Assembly: GCF_002845985.1 (NCBI RefSeq) | Contig: NZ_PDFK01000003.1 | Coordinates: forward strand, 186,001 to 250,000 | Length of the DNA stretch: 64,000 bases | Direction: 5' to 3' | Source: Lysinibacillus fusiformis | Lineage (GTDB): Bacteria; Bacillota; Bacilli; Bacillales_A; Planococcaceae | Part shown: in pieces, positions 50,812-59,713 of the stretch | Layout: each line of letters opens with the position of its first letter | Numbering within the stretch: the stretch's first letter is position 1 | Position numbers and translations under genes: made by a program | Notes under the pieces: model-generated | The model's database searches: none | What the model was told of the DNA's origin: nothing | The model's input: only the letters and a program-made list of their open reading frames with translations

Positions 50812-53637
50812 ATGTCGAACAACGTTACAACTGTAAGTTCTCCATGGTCAGCTTTCTCTGGTCCTAACCTAGGATATGTGATGGAGCAATACGACTTATT
50901 CTTACAGTCTCCTGAAGAAGTAGAACCGGAGTTAGTTTCTTTATTCCAACAATTTGGTGCACCAGTAGTAGTAGAAGGTGAAGTAGCTGTAGTTAGTCAT
51001 ACAGCAGCGGCTCCTGCTGGCGATTACAAAAAAGTGTTAGCCGCTGTGAAATTAGCAGACGCAATCCGTTCACACGGTCATTTAGCGGCAGATATTTATC
51101 CTCTGAAAAACCGTGAACTACAAACAGCTCAAATTGAAGAAAGCGCGTTCAACTTAAGCGCTGCGGATTTAGCTGAAATTCCTGCAGCAATCTTCTTCAA
51201 AGATGTGCCAGCAAACGTGAAAAATGGTAAGGATGCAATCGACTATCTAAAAGCTGTTTATACAGATAAAGTGGCATTTGAATACGGTCACGTAGTAGTT
51301 ACAGAAGAACGTGATTGGATTCAAAAGCAAATTGAATCAGGCTCATTTAAACAAGCATTATCTTCTGAAGAGAAGAAAGCCTTATTAGATCGTTTAACTC
51401 GCGTTGAAAATTTCGAAAAATTTATTCATAAAACTTTTGTAGGGCAAAAGCGTTTCTCTGGTGAGGGCTTAGATACGCAAATCGTTCTATTTGATGAAAT
51501 CGTTAAAACAGCAGAAGCCAAAAATGTAGAAAATGTACGTATTGGTATGGCACACCGTGGTCGTTTAAATGTTTTAACACACATCTTAAACAAACCTTAT
51601 GACATGATGTTCTCTGACTTTGCACATGTTTCAAATGAGTTATTTATGCCAGAGCATGGCCGCCTTGAAATTACAAAAGGTTGGACAGGTGATGTGAAAT
51701 ACCATATGGGTGCTTCTTACAACCGTGAATCGGGTATGAATGTTAAATTGGCTTACAACCCATCTCACTTAGAAGTTGGCAATCCAGTTGTACTTGGAGC
51801 TACTCGTGCAACACAAGATGATACGTCTAAACCAGGCCAAGCGGTACACGACCGTACTAAAGGCTTAGGTATTTTAGTGCACGGTGATGCTGCATTCCCA
51901 GGTCAAGGGATTGTGACTGAGGTTTTAAACTTTGCTAAAACAGAAGGCTTTACAACAGGTGGTACAATCCACATTATCGCGAACAATATGATCGGTTTCA
52001 CAACTGAGCATTATGATTCTCGTTCTTCTGTGTACTCTTCTGACCCAGCAAAAGGTTACGAGGTACCAGTAATCCATGTCAACGCAGATAGCCCAGAGGC
52101 AGTAGCGCAAGTGGGTCGTTTTGCTGCTAACTACCGTCAAAAATTCGGCAAAGATATTATTGTAGACTTAGTTGGTTACCGTCGCCATGGTCATAATGAA
52201 ACAGATGACCCAACTGTGACAAACCCAGAAACATACAAATTGGTTTCTAAACATGAAACAGTGCGTGCTTTATACGGAGCACAATTAGTGGCTGAAGGTC
52301 TTCTATCTGCTGAAGATGTAGCTGCCTTAGATACAGCAATCTATGCAGAAATGCAAGCAGCCTATGACCATGTAAGAGAAATGGCAGATAAAGATGATCA
52401 TCAGCATTTAGAAATGCCAGCAGAATTAAAAGTAGAGTTCCCACAAATTGATACAGCAGTTGGTGCGGAACGTTTAGAAAAAATCAATGAAGAGCTTTTA
52501 GTGTTTGAAGAAAACTTCGAGCCACAGAAAAAGCTTGGCAAAATTTTAGAAAAACGTCGTGATGCCTATGCATCAGCAAAAATTGACTGGGGCCATGCAG
52601 AAACGTTAGCATATGCGACAATTATCCAAGACGGCACACCAGTACGTTTTACAGGTCAAGATGCTCAACGTGGTACATTCTCTCAACGTCACTTAGTACT
52701 TCACGATAAAAACAATGGGAATGTCTTCACACCGCTTCATCATATTTCTGGTGCGAGTGCATCCTTCTCAGTACACAACTCTCCACTGACTGAAGCGGGA
52801 GTAGTAGGCTTTGAGTATGGTTACAACCTAGAAAATAGTCATGTTTTAACAGTGTGGGAAGCACAATTCGGTGACTTTGCGAACATGGCACAAGTGATGT
52901 TTGATAACTTTATTTCAGGGGCACGCTCTAAATGGGGCCAAAAATCTGGATTAGTGATCCTTTTACCACATGGTTATGAAGGTCAAGGTCCAGAGCACTC
53001 TTCAAGCCGTATGGAACGCTATTTACAAATGTCAGCTGAAAACAACTGGTTTGTAGCGAACTGTTCAAACGCAGGTAACTACTATCATTTATTACGCCGT
53101 CAAGCAGCGTTATTAGGTACAGAAGGGGTACGTCCACTTGTAGTCGTATCACCAAAATCACTATTACGTCACCCATTAGCGGCGGCGAATGCTGAACAAT
53201 TAGCAAATGGTTCATTCCAAGAAGTGATTGAACAACCAGGTTTAGGCGCTAAACCAGAAGCTGTAGAGCGTATCGTTTTAGGAACTGGTAAAGTGATGAT
53301 CGACTTAGCGGATCGCGTAAAAGACGGAGAAGGCTTCGATCATTTACACATTATTCGTGTAGAACAACTTTACCCATTCCCAAAAGAGCAAGTTGCTGGT
53401 ATTATTGCTAAGTATCCAAATGTGAAAGAAATTGTTTGGGTACAAGAAGAACCTAAAAACCAAGGCTCATGGAATTATGCATTAGAAACATTATATGAAC
53501 TTTCAGAAGGTAAAAAACTTCGCTATGTAGGTCGTCCTGCAATGAGCTCAACTTCTGAAGGGGATGCAGATTCTCATAAAGCAGCACAAGCAGCATTAAT
53601 TGAAGCGGCAGTTGCTGAGCCAGTGAAGGTTAAATAA
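50812..53637 (+). CDS. odhA: 2-oxoglutarate dehydrogenase E1 component
   Basis: ATG 50812 lies 8 bases after GGAGG, giving 941 residues. The N-terminus MSNNVTTVSSPWSAFSGPNLGYVMEQYDLF is typical of Bacillus OdhA. ThDP domain: RIGMAHRGRLNVLTHI, GDVKYHMGAS, VHGDAAFPGQGIVTE with the GDG-like ThDP motif ending at NNMIGFTT, and VDLVGYRRHGHNETDDP. The transketolase-like C-terminal half has RFTGQDAQRGTFSQRH and LPHGYEGQGPEHSS. It decarboxylates 2-oxoglutarate and succinylates E2 lipoyl groups in the TCA cycle. Confidence 0.98.
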   Translation: MSNNVTTVSSPWSAFSGPNLGYVMEQYDLFLQSPEEVEPELVSLFQQFGAPVVVEGEVAVVSHTAAAPAGDYKKVLAAVKLADAIRSHGHLAADIYPLKNRELQTAQIEESAFNLSAADLAEIPAAIFFKDVPANVKNGKDAIDYLKAVYTDKVAFEYGHVVVTEERDWIQKQIESGSFKQALSSEEKKALLDRLTRVENFEKFIHKTFVGQKRFSGEGLDTQIVLFDEIVKTAEAKNVENVRIGMAHRGRLNVLTHILNKPYDMMFSDFAHVSNELFMPEHGRLEITKGWTGDVKYHMGASYNRESGMNVKLAYNPSHLEVGNPVVLGATRATQDDTSKPGQAVHDRTKGLGILVHGDAAFPGQGIVTEVLNFAKTEGFTTGGTIHIIANNMIGFTTEHYDSRSSVYSSDPAKGYEVPVIHVNADSPEAVAQVGRFAANYRQKFGKDIIVDLVGYRRHGHNETDDPTVTNPETYKLVSKHETVRALYGAQLVAEGLLSAEDVAALDTAIYAEMQAAYDHVREMADKDDHQHLEMPAELKVEFPQIDTAVGAERLEKINEELLVFEENFEPQKKLGKILEKRRDAYASAKIDWGHAETLAYATIIQDGTPVRFTGQDAQRGTFSQRHLVLHDKNNGNVFTPLHHISGASASFSVHNSPLTEAGVVGFEYGYNLENSHVLTVWEAQFGDFANMAQVMFDNFISGARSKWGQKSGLVILLPHGYEGQGPEHSSSRMERYLQMSAENNWFVANCSNAGNYYHLLRRQAALLGTEGVRPLVVVSPKSLLRHPLAAANAEQLANGSFQEVIEQPGLGAKPEAVERIVLGTGKVMIDLADRVKDGEGFDHLHIIRVEQLYPFPKEQVAGIIAKYPNVKEIVWVQEEPKNQGSWNYALETLYELSEGKKLRYVGRPAMSSTSEGDADSHKAAQAALIEAAVAEPVKVK

Positions 53638-53662
53638 TCACATATAAATTTTTGAAAAAACC

Positions 53663-53694
53663 GGGCTACTTGCCCTCAAGCAGTAGCCCTTTTA
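53663..53694 (+). terminator. Hairpin terminator/attenuator between odhA and odhB
   Basis: GGGCTACT and AGTAGCCC form a perfect 8-bp stem with an 11-base loop, followed by TTTT. It would reduce readthrough into odhB. Confidence 0.6.
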
Positions 53695-53731
53695 TGTGCG
53701 TCATGCACGTTAATCAAAGGAGGAAATGAAA

Positions 53732-54991
53732 GTGGCTGAAATTAAAGTCCCTGAATTAGCAGAATCGATTACAGAAGGTAGTATCGCACAGTGGGTAAAA
53801 AAAGTGGGCGATCGCGTTGAAAAAGGTGAATTCATCGTTGAACTTGAAACAGATAAAGTAAACGCTGAAATCATTTCTGAAGAAGCAGGTGTATTAACAC
53901 AAATTTTAGCTGAAGAAGGCGATACTGTACTAGTTGGTCAAGTTATCGCAGTAGTAGAAGCAGGCGAAGGCGCAGCTCCTGCACCTGCAGCGGCTCCAGC
54001 TGAAGCAGCTCCGGCTCCAGCAGCGCCACAAGCAGCATCTGCACCAGTAGCATCTGCTCCAGTTGTAGAAGAAACTTCTGGTGAGCGAGTAATCGCCTCT
54101 CCAGCAGCACGTCGTCTTGCTCGTGAAAAAGGTATCAACCTTGCAGCAGTATCTCCAGTAGATCCACAAGGACGTGTACGTGTACAAGATGTAGCAGCTC
54201 ATGGTACAGCTCCAGCTGTAGCACCAGTAGCAGCACCTACATCAGTAGCAACTTCAGGTGGCCCAGTAGTATTTACACCAGCAGCTAATTCTGACCGTGT
54301 AACAGTTGAAAAAATGAGCCGTCGTCGCCAAACAATTGCTAAACGTTTATTAGAAGTGAAACAATCAACAGCAATGTTAACAACATTTAACGAAATTGAC
54401 ATGACAAATATCATGGCACTTCGTAAACGTAAACAAGAAGAGTTTGTAAAAGCAAACGACATCAAACTTGGTTTCATGTCATTCTTCACAAAAGCTGTTG
54501 TTGCGGCACTAAAAAAATACCCATACGTAAACGCTCAAATCTCTGGCGATGAAATTCATTTAAATAACTTCTTTGATATCGGTATTGCTGTATCAACTGA
54601 AGAAGGTTTAGTTGTACCAGTTGTACGCGATGCAAACAGCAAAAACTTTGCAGAAATCGAAAAAGATATCGCTAACTTAGCGACAAAAGCTCGTGATAAA
54701 AAATTAGGCTTAAATGACATGGCTGGTGGATCATTCACAATCACAAATGGTGGTGTATTTGGTTCATTAATGTCAACTCCTATTATGAACGGTACGCAAG
54801 CTGGTATTTTAGGTATGCACTCAATTGTTAACCGTCCAGTTGCAGTAAATGGTGAAGTTCAAATCCGTCCAATGATGTATGTAGCACTTTCTTACGATCA
54901 CCGTATCATCGATGGAAAAGATTCTGTAGGATTCTTAAAAACAGTTAAAGAATTAATCGAAAATCCTGAAGATTTACTATTAAATTCATAA
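53732..54991 (+). CDS. odhB: Dihydrolipoyllysine-residue succinyltransferase (2-oxoglutarate dehydrogenase E2)
   Basis: GTG 53732 is preferred to ATG 53726: AAGGAGG is 8 bases in front of it, and Bacillus OdhB also begins [12 protein letters not shown]. 419 residues: lipoyl domain (about 1-76, lipoyl Lys in [11 protein letters not shown]), Ala/Pro-rich linker (about 80-120), peripheral E1/E3-binding domain (about 122-158, [19 protein letters not shown]), second linker, and catalytic domain (about 195-419) with the acyltransferase motif [13 protein letters not shown] (His and Asp). It receives succinyl groups from OdhA and passes them to CoA. Confidence 0.98.
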   Translation: MAEIKVPELAESITEGSIAQWVKKVGDRVEKGEFIVELETDKVNAEIISEEAGVLTQILAEEGDTVLVGQVIAVVEAGEGAAPAPAAAPAEAAPAPAAPQAASAPVASAPVVEETSGERVIASPAARRLAREKGINLAAVSPVDPQGRVRVQDVAAHGTAPAVAPVAAPTSVATSGGPVVFTPAANSDRVTVEKMSRRRQTIAKRLLEVKQSTAMLTTFNEIDMTNIMALRKRKQEEFVKANDIKLGFMSFFTKAVVAALKKYPYVNAQISGDEIHLNNFFDIGIAVSTEEGLVVPVVRDANSKNFAEIEKDIANLATKARDKKLGLNDMAGGSFTITNGGVFGSLMSTPIMNGTQAGILGMHSIVNRPVAVNGEVQIRPMMYVALSYDHRIIDGKDSVGFLKTVKELIENPEDLLLNS

Positions 54992-54999
54992 TGCGATTC

Positions 55000-55033
55000 A
55001 ACCCTGCGAACAATGTTCAGCAGGGTTTTTTTA
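55000..55033 (+). terminator. Terminator of odhB
   Basis: AACCCTG and CAGGGTT stem with inner GAACA/TGTTC pairing, then TTTTTT. Confidence 0.8.
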
Positions 55034-55337
55034 TGCATGACGAAAGATTTTGACCGATTCTATGTTTGAAAGAGTACTAATGTTATATCGTTTAGAGGAG
55101 CAAAAAAGACATAAACATAACTTTTCTCACATAGAGCACATACTCCATAATAAAAATTTGTTTTAATTTTCAGAAATATAGATAGAAGCTTAACGATTTA
55201 AAATGAATAGAGAACGAACAATATCCTAATATTGCCATTAGTCAGAAAAATGTTAAAACTGTCTTGACGAGTGTACTAGTTTTATAGTAGTATCTAAATA
55301 TCAATTAAATAAACAAACCTCACTAACGTTTACCAGT

Positions 55338-55518
55338 GAGGTAGAGGCGCGGTATTTATTAGTTCATTGTTGAGTTCAAGCAAGCGAAGACGCAATGAAG
55401 AAGGAAATATCGCCGAAGTATAAAAGGAGCTCGTACTTTTATGCTGGGTCTGCAGTGAATAAGTGCAGGACTGTCCTAGTAAATGGATTTCCAGATTTAC
55501 TAGGTTGTGCTATCTCGG
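55338..55518 (+). promoter_or_regulatory. Lysine riboswitch (L box) aptamer
   Basis: The conserved core of lysine riboswitches is present in order: GAGGTAGAGGCGCG at the 5' side, AGAAGGA and CGCCGAAG, then GCTGGGTCTGCAG, GGACTGTC and GTGCTATCTCGG at the 3' side. P1 forms between GAGGTAG and CTATCTC. A terminator follows at 55564, 40 bases before the first gene's ribosome binding site. Lysine binding should favour the terminator, so the transporter operon is off when lysine is plentiful. Confidence 0.92.
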
Positions 55519-55563
55519 AAAATGGAAATTATAGTGAGGATTTGGGCAACTGTCATACAAGGT

Positions 55564-55596
55564 AAGACCTAAGTTCAATATACTTAGGTCTTTTTT
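55564..55596 (+). terminator. Riboswitch-controlled terminator
   Basis: AAGACCTAAGT and ACTTAGGTCTT form an 11-bp perfect stem followed by TTTTATT. It lies between the lysine aptamer and the binding-protein gene. Confidence 0.88.
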
Positions 55597-55638
55597 ATTA
55601 CAGTTGTCTTATTTTTTTACAGAAAAGGGGAGTTTTTT

Positions 55639-56496
55639 ATGAAAAGAAAATGGTTGTTAGTAATGATCTCTATCATGACAGCAATTGTGCTAGCTGCATG
55701 TGGCACTAGCGACAAAAAGGATGGCGGTTCAGGTGATGCTGGTGCTGACAAGGAAGCAAGTGGCGGTGAATTCCGAATCGGAATGGAGGCTGGCTATCCA
55801 CCATTTAACTGGACACAGCAAGGTGATGCTAATGGTGCAGTGAAAATTGCTGATAATGCAGAGTATGCAGGCGGCTACGATGTCCAAATGGCAAAAAAAA
55901 TTGCTGAAGGCTTAGGCAAAGAGCTAGTCATTGTCAAAATGGAATGGGACGGATTAGTACCAGCGCTACAATCTAACAAAATTGATGCGATTATCGCGGG
56001 TATGTCACCAACTGAAGAGCGTAAGAAAACGATTGATTTTACAGAAAACTACTATACTTCTGATTTCGTTATGGTTATTAAGAAAGGTAGCAAGTATGAA
56101 AATGCAAAATCGATTCAAGATTTCTCTGGTGCTAAAATTACTTCACAATTAAATACATCGAACTACAACGTTATTGATCAAATTAACGGTGTAGAAAAAC
56201 AAACAGCAATGGAAAGCTTCCCCGCAATGCGTGTCGCTTTAGAGGCTGGCAAAATTGATGGCTATGTAGCAGAACGTCCAGAAGGTATTTCCGCTGCTGC
56301 TGCCAACGATAAGTTCACATATGTCGCATTTGAAGAAGGCTTTGATACGGATCTTTCCAATACTTCGATTGCTGTAGGCTTACGTAAAGACGATGCAAAC
56401 CGTGAAAAAATCAACGAAATCCTAAAAGGTATTTCGGAAGACGATCGTCAAGCGATTATGGAAGAAGCGATTTCTCAACAACCAGCAGCACAATAA
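55639..56496 (+). CDS. Amino-acid ABC transporter substrate-binding lipoprotein, predicted lysine
   Basis: 285 residues; lipoprotein signal MKRKWLLVMISIMTAIVLAACG with lipobox LAAC at residue 21, a Gly/Asp/Ser-rich linker, then a SBP_bac_3 domain: EFRIGMEAGYPPFNWTQQ, GYDVQMAKKIAEGLGKELVIVKMEWDGLVPALQSNKIDAIIAGMSPTEERKKTIDFTENYY. It captures amino acids on the outer membrane face. The riboswitch upstream points to lysine (or another basic amino acid) as ligand. RBS AAAAGGGGAG. Confidence 0.93.
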   Translation: MKRKWLLVMISIMTAIVLAACGTSDKKDGGSGDAGADKEASGGEFRIGMEAGYPPFNWTQQGDANGAVKIADNAEYAGGYDVQMAKKIAEGLGKELVIVKMEWDGLVPALQSNKIDAIIAGMSPTEERKKTIDFTENYYTSDFVMVIKKGSKYENAKSIQDFSGAKITSQLNTSNYNVIDQINGVEKQTAMESFPAMRVALEAGKIDGYVAERPEGISAAAANDKFTYVAFEEGFDTDLSNTSIAVGLRKDDANREKINEILKGISEDDRQAIMEEAISQQPAAQ

Positions 56497-56502
56497 TGAC
56501 AA

Positions 56503-56621
56503 GGCACGGGCTAGTTGCTGGTCCGTGCATGATCATTTCATCATTATCAAAATGAGAACCTCTCTACATAATGATAATGTCCTAGCGTAACAAATCATAG
56601 AATAGTAGAAATAGCTAGGAC
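56503..56621 (+). promoter_or_regulatory. Two intercistronic stem-loops between the binding-protein and permease genes
   Basis: GCACGG/CCGTGC (56503-56527) and GTCCTAGC/GCTAGGAC (56579-56621, 27-base loop) have no T-run, so they are not clear terminators. Hairpins at this position usually stabilise the upstream mRNA, raising binding protein over permease. Confidence 0.4.
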
Positions 56622-56666
56622 ACGAAGGAAATAAGCAAGCAACATGACATTGTTAGGAGGAACATC

Positions 56667-57392
56667 ATGAGTCTTGAATGGATACTTTCAATTATTGAAA
56701 ACAACTGGCAAATGTTTTTACGAGGTGCGTATTATACGTTACTGATTTCGATTATTAGTACAATTATTGGTGCATTCATCGGATTTTTCATTGGAATTAT
56801 GCATACGATTCCAGTTCGTAAAAAAGGTTTAAAATTTTATAGCTTAAAGCTTATTAATTTTATCCTGACATGCTATGTTGAATTTTTCCGTGGTACACCA
56901 ATGATTGTACAGGCTATGGTAGTCTACTACGGACTAGATATTGCATTTGGTATCGATATGCATTTTATTACAGCAGGTATTTTAGTCGTTTCCCTTAACA
57001 CAGGGGCCTATATGGCAGAAATTGTTCGAGGTGGTATTGTCTCGATTGATAATGGTCAATACGAGGCAGCGTCGGCAATTGGTATGAATCACTTCCAAAT
57101 CATGCTGCATGTTGTTTTACCACAAGTAGCACGCAATGTCTTGCCAGCGACAGGTAACCAATTAATTATGAATATTAAGGATACAGCCGTATTAAATGTC
57201 ATTGGGGTAACGGAATTATTCTTCCAAACAAAATCAATTTCAGGTAACAACTTCCGTTATTTTGAATCATTCTTTGTTGCATGTATTCTTTATTTTATCA
57301 TGACATTTACCGCATCTCGCATCCTTCTCTATGTTGAAAAACGTCTAGATGGACCTGATGCCTATCAAAAAGAACAAAAAGAAGCTGTATAG
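56667..57392 (+). CDS. Amino-acid ABC transporter permease, predicted lysine
   Basis: 241 residues with five predicted membrane helices of the HisM/GlnP type, beginning LEWILSIIENNWQMFLRGAYYTLLISIISTIIGAFIG. The EAA loop that contacts the ATPase is seen as EAASAIGMNHFQIMLHVVLPQVARNVLPATGNQLI. AGGAGG precedes ATG. It forms a homodimeric or single-type channel with the ATPase 12 bases downstream. Confidence 0.93.
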   Translation: MSLEWILSIIENNWQMFLRGAYYTLLISIISTIIGAFIGFFIGIMHTIPVRKKGLKFYSLKLINFILTCYVEFFRGTPMIVQAMVVYYGLDIAFGIDMHFITAGILVVSLNTGAYMAEIVRGGIVSIDNGQYEAASAIGMNHFQIMLHVVLPQVARNVLPATGNQLIMNIKDTAVLNVIGVTELFFQTKSISGNNFRYFESFFVACILYFIMTFTASRILLYVEKRLDGPDAYQKEQKEAV

Positions 57393-57404
57393 GGGGACGC
57401 ACAA

Positions 57405-58136
57405 ATGGCAGTGATTAAGATTGAACATTTAAGTAAATCATTTGGACGTAACCAAGTGTTAAAAGATGTAAATTTCCAAGTAGAAAAAGGCGAAGTCGTT
57501 TGTTTAATTGGCTCTTCTGGTTCTGGTAAATCAACATTACTTCGTTGCATCAATTTATTAGAAACGCCAAGTGGTGGTCAAATTATTTATAAAGGGGAAG
57601 ACATTTTAGATGATAAGCACAATATTCAAGAATATCGTACACATCTAGGAATGGTATTCCAGCAATTCAATTTATTTAACAATCACAATGTGTTAAACAA
57701 TTGCACAGTGGGCCAAATCAAAGTATTGAAGCGATCAAAGAAAGAAGCAGAAGAAACGGCGCTTAAATATTTGAATATCGTTGGTATGGATCAATATGTG
57801 AACGCCAAGCCTCGTCAGCTTTCAGGGGGGCAAAAGCAGCGTGTGGCTATCGCTCGAGCATTGTCAATGAATCCAGATGTCATGCTATTTGATGAACCGA
57901 CTTCGGCATTAGACCCAGAAATGGTCGGTGAGGTATTAAAGGTGATGCGACAGTTAGCCACTGAGGGGAATACAATGTTAATCGTGACACATGAGATGGA
58001 GTTTGCCAAAGAGGTGGCAGATCGTGTCGTCTTTATGGATAAAGGCATCATTGTCGAGGAAGGCCCGCCATCACAAGTATTAGTAAACCCTCAGCATGAA
58101 CGGACAAAAGAATTTTTAAAGCGGACATTAAAATAA
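57405..58136 (+). CDS. Amino-acid ABC transporter ATPase, predicted lysine
   Basis: 243 residues of the GlnQ/HisP type. Walker [10 protein letters not shown] (about 35-43), Q-loop in [10 protein letters not shown], signature LSGGQKQR, Walker [15 protein letters not shown] and switch His in IVTHEME are all present. It powers the permease and closes the riboswitch-controlled operon, followed by a terminator at 58146. Confidence 0.96.
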   Translation: MAVIKIEHLSKSFGRNQVLKDVNFQVEKGEVVCLIGSSGSGKSTLLRCINLLETPSGGQIIYKGEDILDDKHNIQEYRTHLGMVFQQFNLFNNHNVLNNCTVGQIKVLKRSKKEAEETALKYLNIVGMDQYVNAKPRQLSGGQKQRVAIARALSMNPDVMLFDEPTSALDPEMVGEVLKVMRQLATEGNTMLIVTHEMEFAKEVADRVVFMDKGIIVEEGPPSQVLVNPQHERTKEFLKRTLK

Positions 58137-58145
58137 GCATAGAAA

Positions 58146-58177
58146 AAGTGAGTCCGATTTATTGGACTCACTTATTT
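58146..58177. terminator. Terminator of the lysine transporter operon
   Basis: AAGTGAGTCC and GGACTCACTT form a 10-bp stem, followed by ATTTTCT on the plus strand; the minus strand has TTTTTC, so it is likely bidirectional. Confidence 0.78.
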
Positions 58178-58270
58178 TCTAGAATTCCATTCTGCATAAA
58201 GAACAAAGCAGATTGCAAATGCTACAGCAATAATAAAAAACCATTGCGGTACACCACCAAAACTCATCAT
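58172..58270 (-). CDS. 32-residue single-span membrane peptide
   Basis: Tandem ATG codons (58270, 58267) follow GAGGTG. MMSFGGVPQWFFIIAVAFAICFVLYAEWNSRK has one clear membrane helix with a short polar, basic C-terminus. The Gly/Trp start and helix look like a genuine small membrane protein. Same layout as the peptide at 8353-8433. Its end overlaps the bidirectional terminator. Confidence 0.5.
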   Translation of the reverse strand: MMSFGGVPQWFFIIAVAFAICFVLYAEWNSRK

Positions 58271-58400
58271 AACACCTCAAATAGTCATTTTTTTTGGATA
58301 GAATAGCTATAGTCTTTCTTTTTTCTCCACAAAAGCCCAAAAATATTATAAAATAAGCAATAGACATTAGCTTCGGCTAGTAAAGAGAGGTAGAGAGAAT

Positions 58401-58598
58401 ATGTTACATTTAAAATGGAAAGATGCGCCAACACTACGAACGATAACTTGCAAACATACAAATGCATCAAAATACTTAGTGTCCAATGTATTAACAGTAG
58501 GGAAAGAATATGAAGTAAAAAATGAAACAGAAGAGTTCATTTTTATCATCGATAATACAGGTAATGTCGGTGGCTACTATAAAGATTATTTTGAATAA
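58401..58598 (+). CDS. Small conserved protein, DUF6501/YkvS-like
   Basis: 65 residues starting MLHLKWKDAPTLRTITCKHTNASKYLVSN, with GKEYEVKNETEEFIFIIDNTGNVGGYYKDYF. It is a compact beta-rich cytoplasmic protein. I recall a similar short protein in Bacillus (YkvS-type, DUF6501), from memory; the function is not known. AGAGAGG is about 10 bases in front of the ATG. A strong terminator follows directly. Confidence 0.75.
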   Translation: MLHLKWKDAPTLRTITCKHTNASKYLVSNVLTVGKEYEVKNETEEFIFIIDNTGNVGGYYKDYFE

Positions 58599-58607
58599 CA
58601 TAAAACA

Positions 58608-58644
58608 GGGTGGTTCAGATTATATGCTGAGCCACCCCTTTTTT
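58608..58644. terminator. Terminator between convergent genes
   Basis: GGGTGGTTCAG and CTGAGCCACCC form an 11-bp stem followed by CTTTTTT; the minus-strand gene stops just beyond. Confidence 0.82.
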
Positions 58645-58645
58645 G

Positions 58646-59713
58646 TTAATCGCGCTGATAGCCTCTGGCACCTGCCACATCTTGTAGCTGTTGTTTTTCT
58701 TGTTCAGTTGCTGTATGCAGGGCAAACACATCTTTAATCGCGGTTTGCAGTTCTCGCTGCGTTTCTTTAAATTTCGAAACCTGTTGTTCAAACGATGGAC
58801 TAGAGAAGCGATCATGTGCCTGAGCTAATCGTTCTTCTAGCTGTGCATAGTGATGATCCATATGCATAGAAAGCATCATCGCCAGCTGATTTTTCCAAAG
58901 AGGAATCAAAGTGACAATCGAAAATTCAATTTTTTCCGCTAACGTTTGATTCGCCTGTTGAATCATGCGTATTTGAGGAGCCGTTTGCAGCGCTACTTGC
59001 TGTGATACTTGTAAATCATAAATACGTTGATCCAACCTTTCAATTTGTGCGGCAAAGTCATTGAGCTGCTGAATAGCAAGCGGTTGTTTCGTTGCTTGAA
59101 CACTCGTTATTTGTGTGGGTAACTCAACCTCAATGGCTTGCTGTTTTTTCATTTGACCTGCTGCAATAGCAGTAGCCAGCTCCTCAAAAAATCCACGATT
59201 ATGAGCATAAAGCGCTTCTAAGTTTTCGACATCCTTGATCAACTGAAGCTGTGCACGCTCTAGCTGAACGCCAATACGTTCCACCTGAATACTAATACGC
59301 TCAAATTCTGTTAATGTTTGCTTCACAGTCGGCTCTGTTTTTCCAAAGATTTTTTTGAAAAAGGTTTGTTTCTTTGGTTCTAAAGCCGTCGGGTCTATTC
59401 GATCTAACGTGTGCATTAAGGAATCAAGCATTTGACCGATTTTTGAGACGTCCTTTTGCTTCACTTGCGCAAGCATGCGATCAGCAAATTGAGACAGAGC
59501 TCGCTGTGAATCTTGCCCAAGGGACAGCAATGATTCAAAATCTGTCAAATCAATTTGACTAGCATAAAGTAAGGCACGACTTTGTGCAAGAGGCGATAGC
59601 GTTTCATAAGTCGCCATCGCCTCATTTTGTGGAGTTGTTTCTAAATAGGATTGGACCAGTGGAGAAAGCCCTGGTATGGTATTCAGTTGAAATGCGTGTT
59701 CATTTGCTGTCAT
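58646..59713 (-). CDS. TelA-family protein (toxic anion resistance)
   Basis: 355 residues, almost entirely alpha-helical with long heptad stretches. Family segments include SQFADRMLAQVKQKDVSKIGQMLDSLM, FFKKIFGKTEPTVKQTLTEFERISIQVERI, LYAHNRGFFEELATAIAAG and IVTLIPLWKNQLAMMLSM near the C-terminus. TelA/KlaA proteins are linked to tellurite and envelope-stress resistance; the biochemical role is unclear. It overlaps the XpaC-like gene by 4 bases (ATGA), so they are coupled, the usual pairing. Confidence 0.92.
   Translation of the reverse strand: MTANEHAFQLNTIPGLSPLVQSYLETTPQNEAMATYETLSPLAQSRALLYASQIDLTDFESLLSLGQDSQRALSQFADRMLAQVKQKDVSKIGQMLDSLMHTLDRIDPTALEPKKQTFFKKIFGKTEPTVKQTLTEFERISIQVERIGVQLERAQLQLIKDVENLEALYAHNRGFFEELATAIAAGQMKKQQAIEVELPTQITSVQATKQPLAIQQLNDFAAQIERLDQRIYDLQVSQQVALQTAPQIRMIQQANQTLAEKIEFSIVTLIPLWKNQLAMMLSMHMDHHYAQLEERLAQAHDRFSSPSFEQQVSKFKETQRELQTAIKDVFALHTATEQEKQQLQDVAGARGYQRD

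Noticed and set aside
53930-54202. Cys/Trp-rich minus-strand frames over odhB
   Set aside because: They arise from the Ala/Pro-rich linker codons of OdhB read in antisense.
53970-54260. Repetitive Ala/Pro coding sequence in odhB
   Set aside because: This is the normal flexible linker between E2 domains, not a DNA repeat or recombination site.
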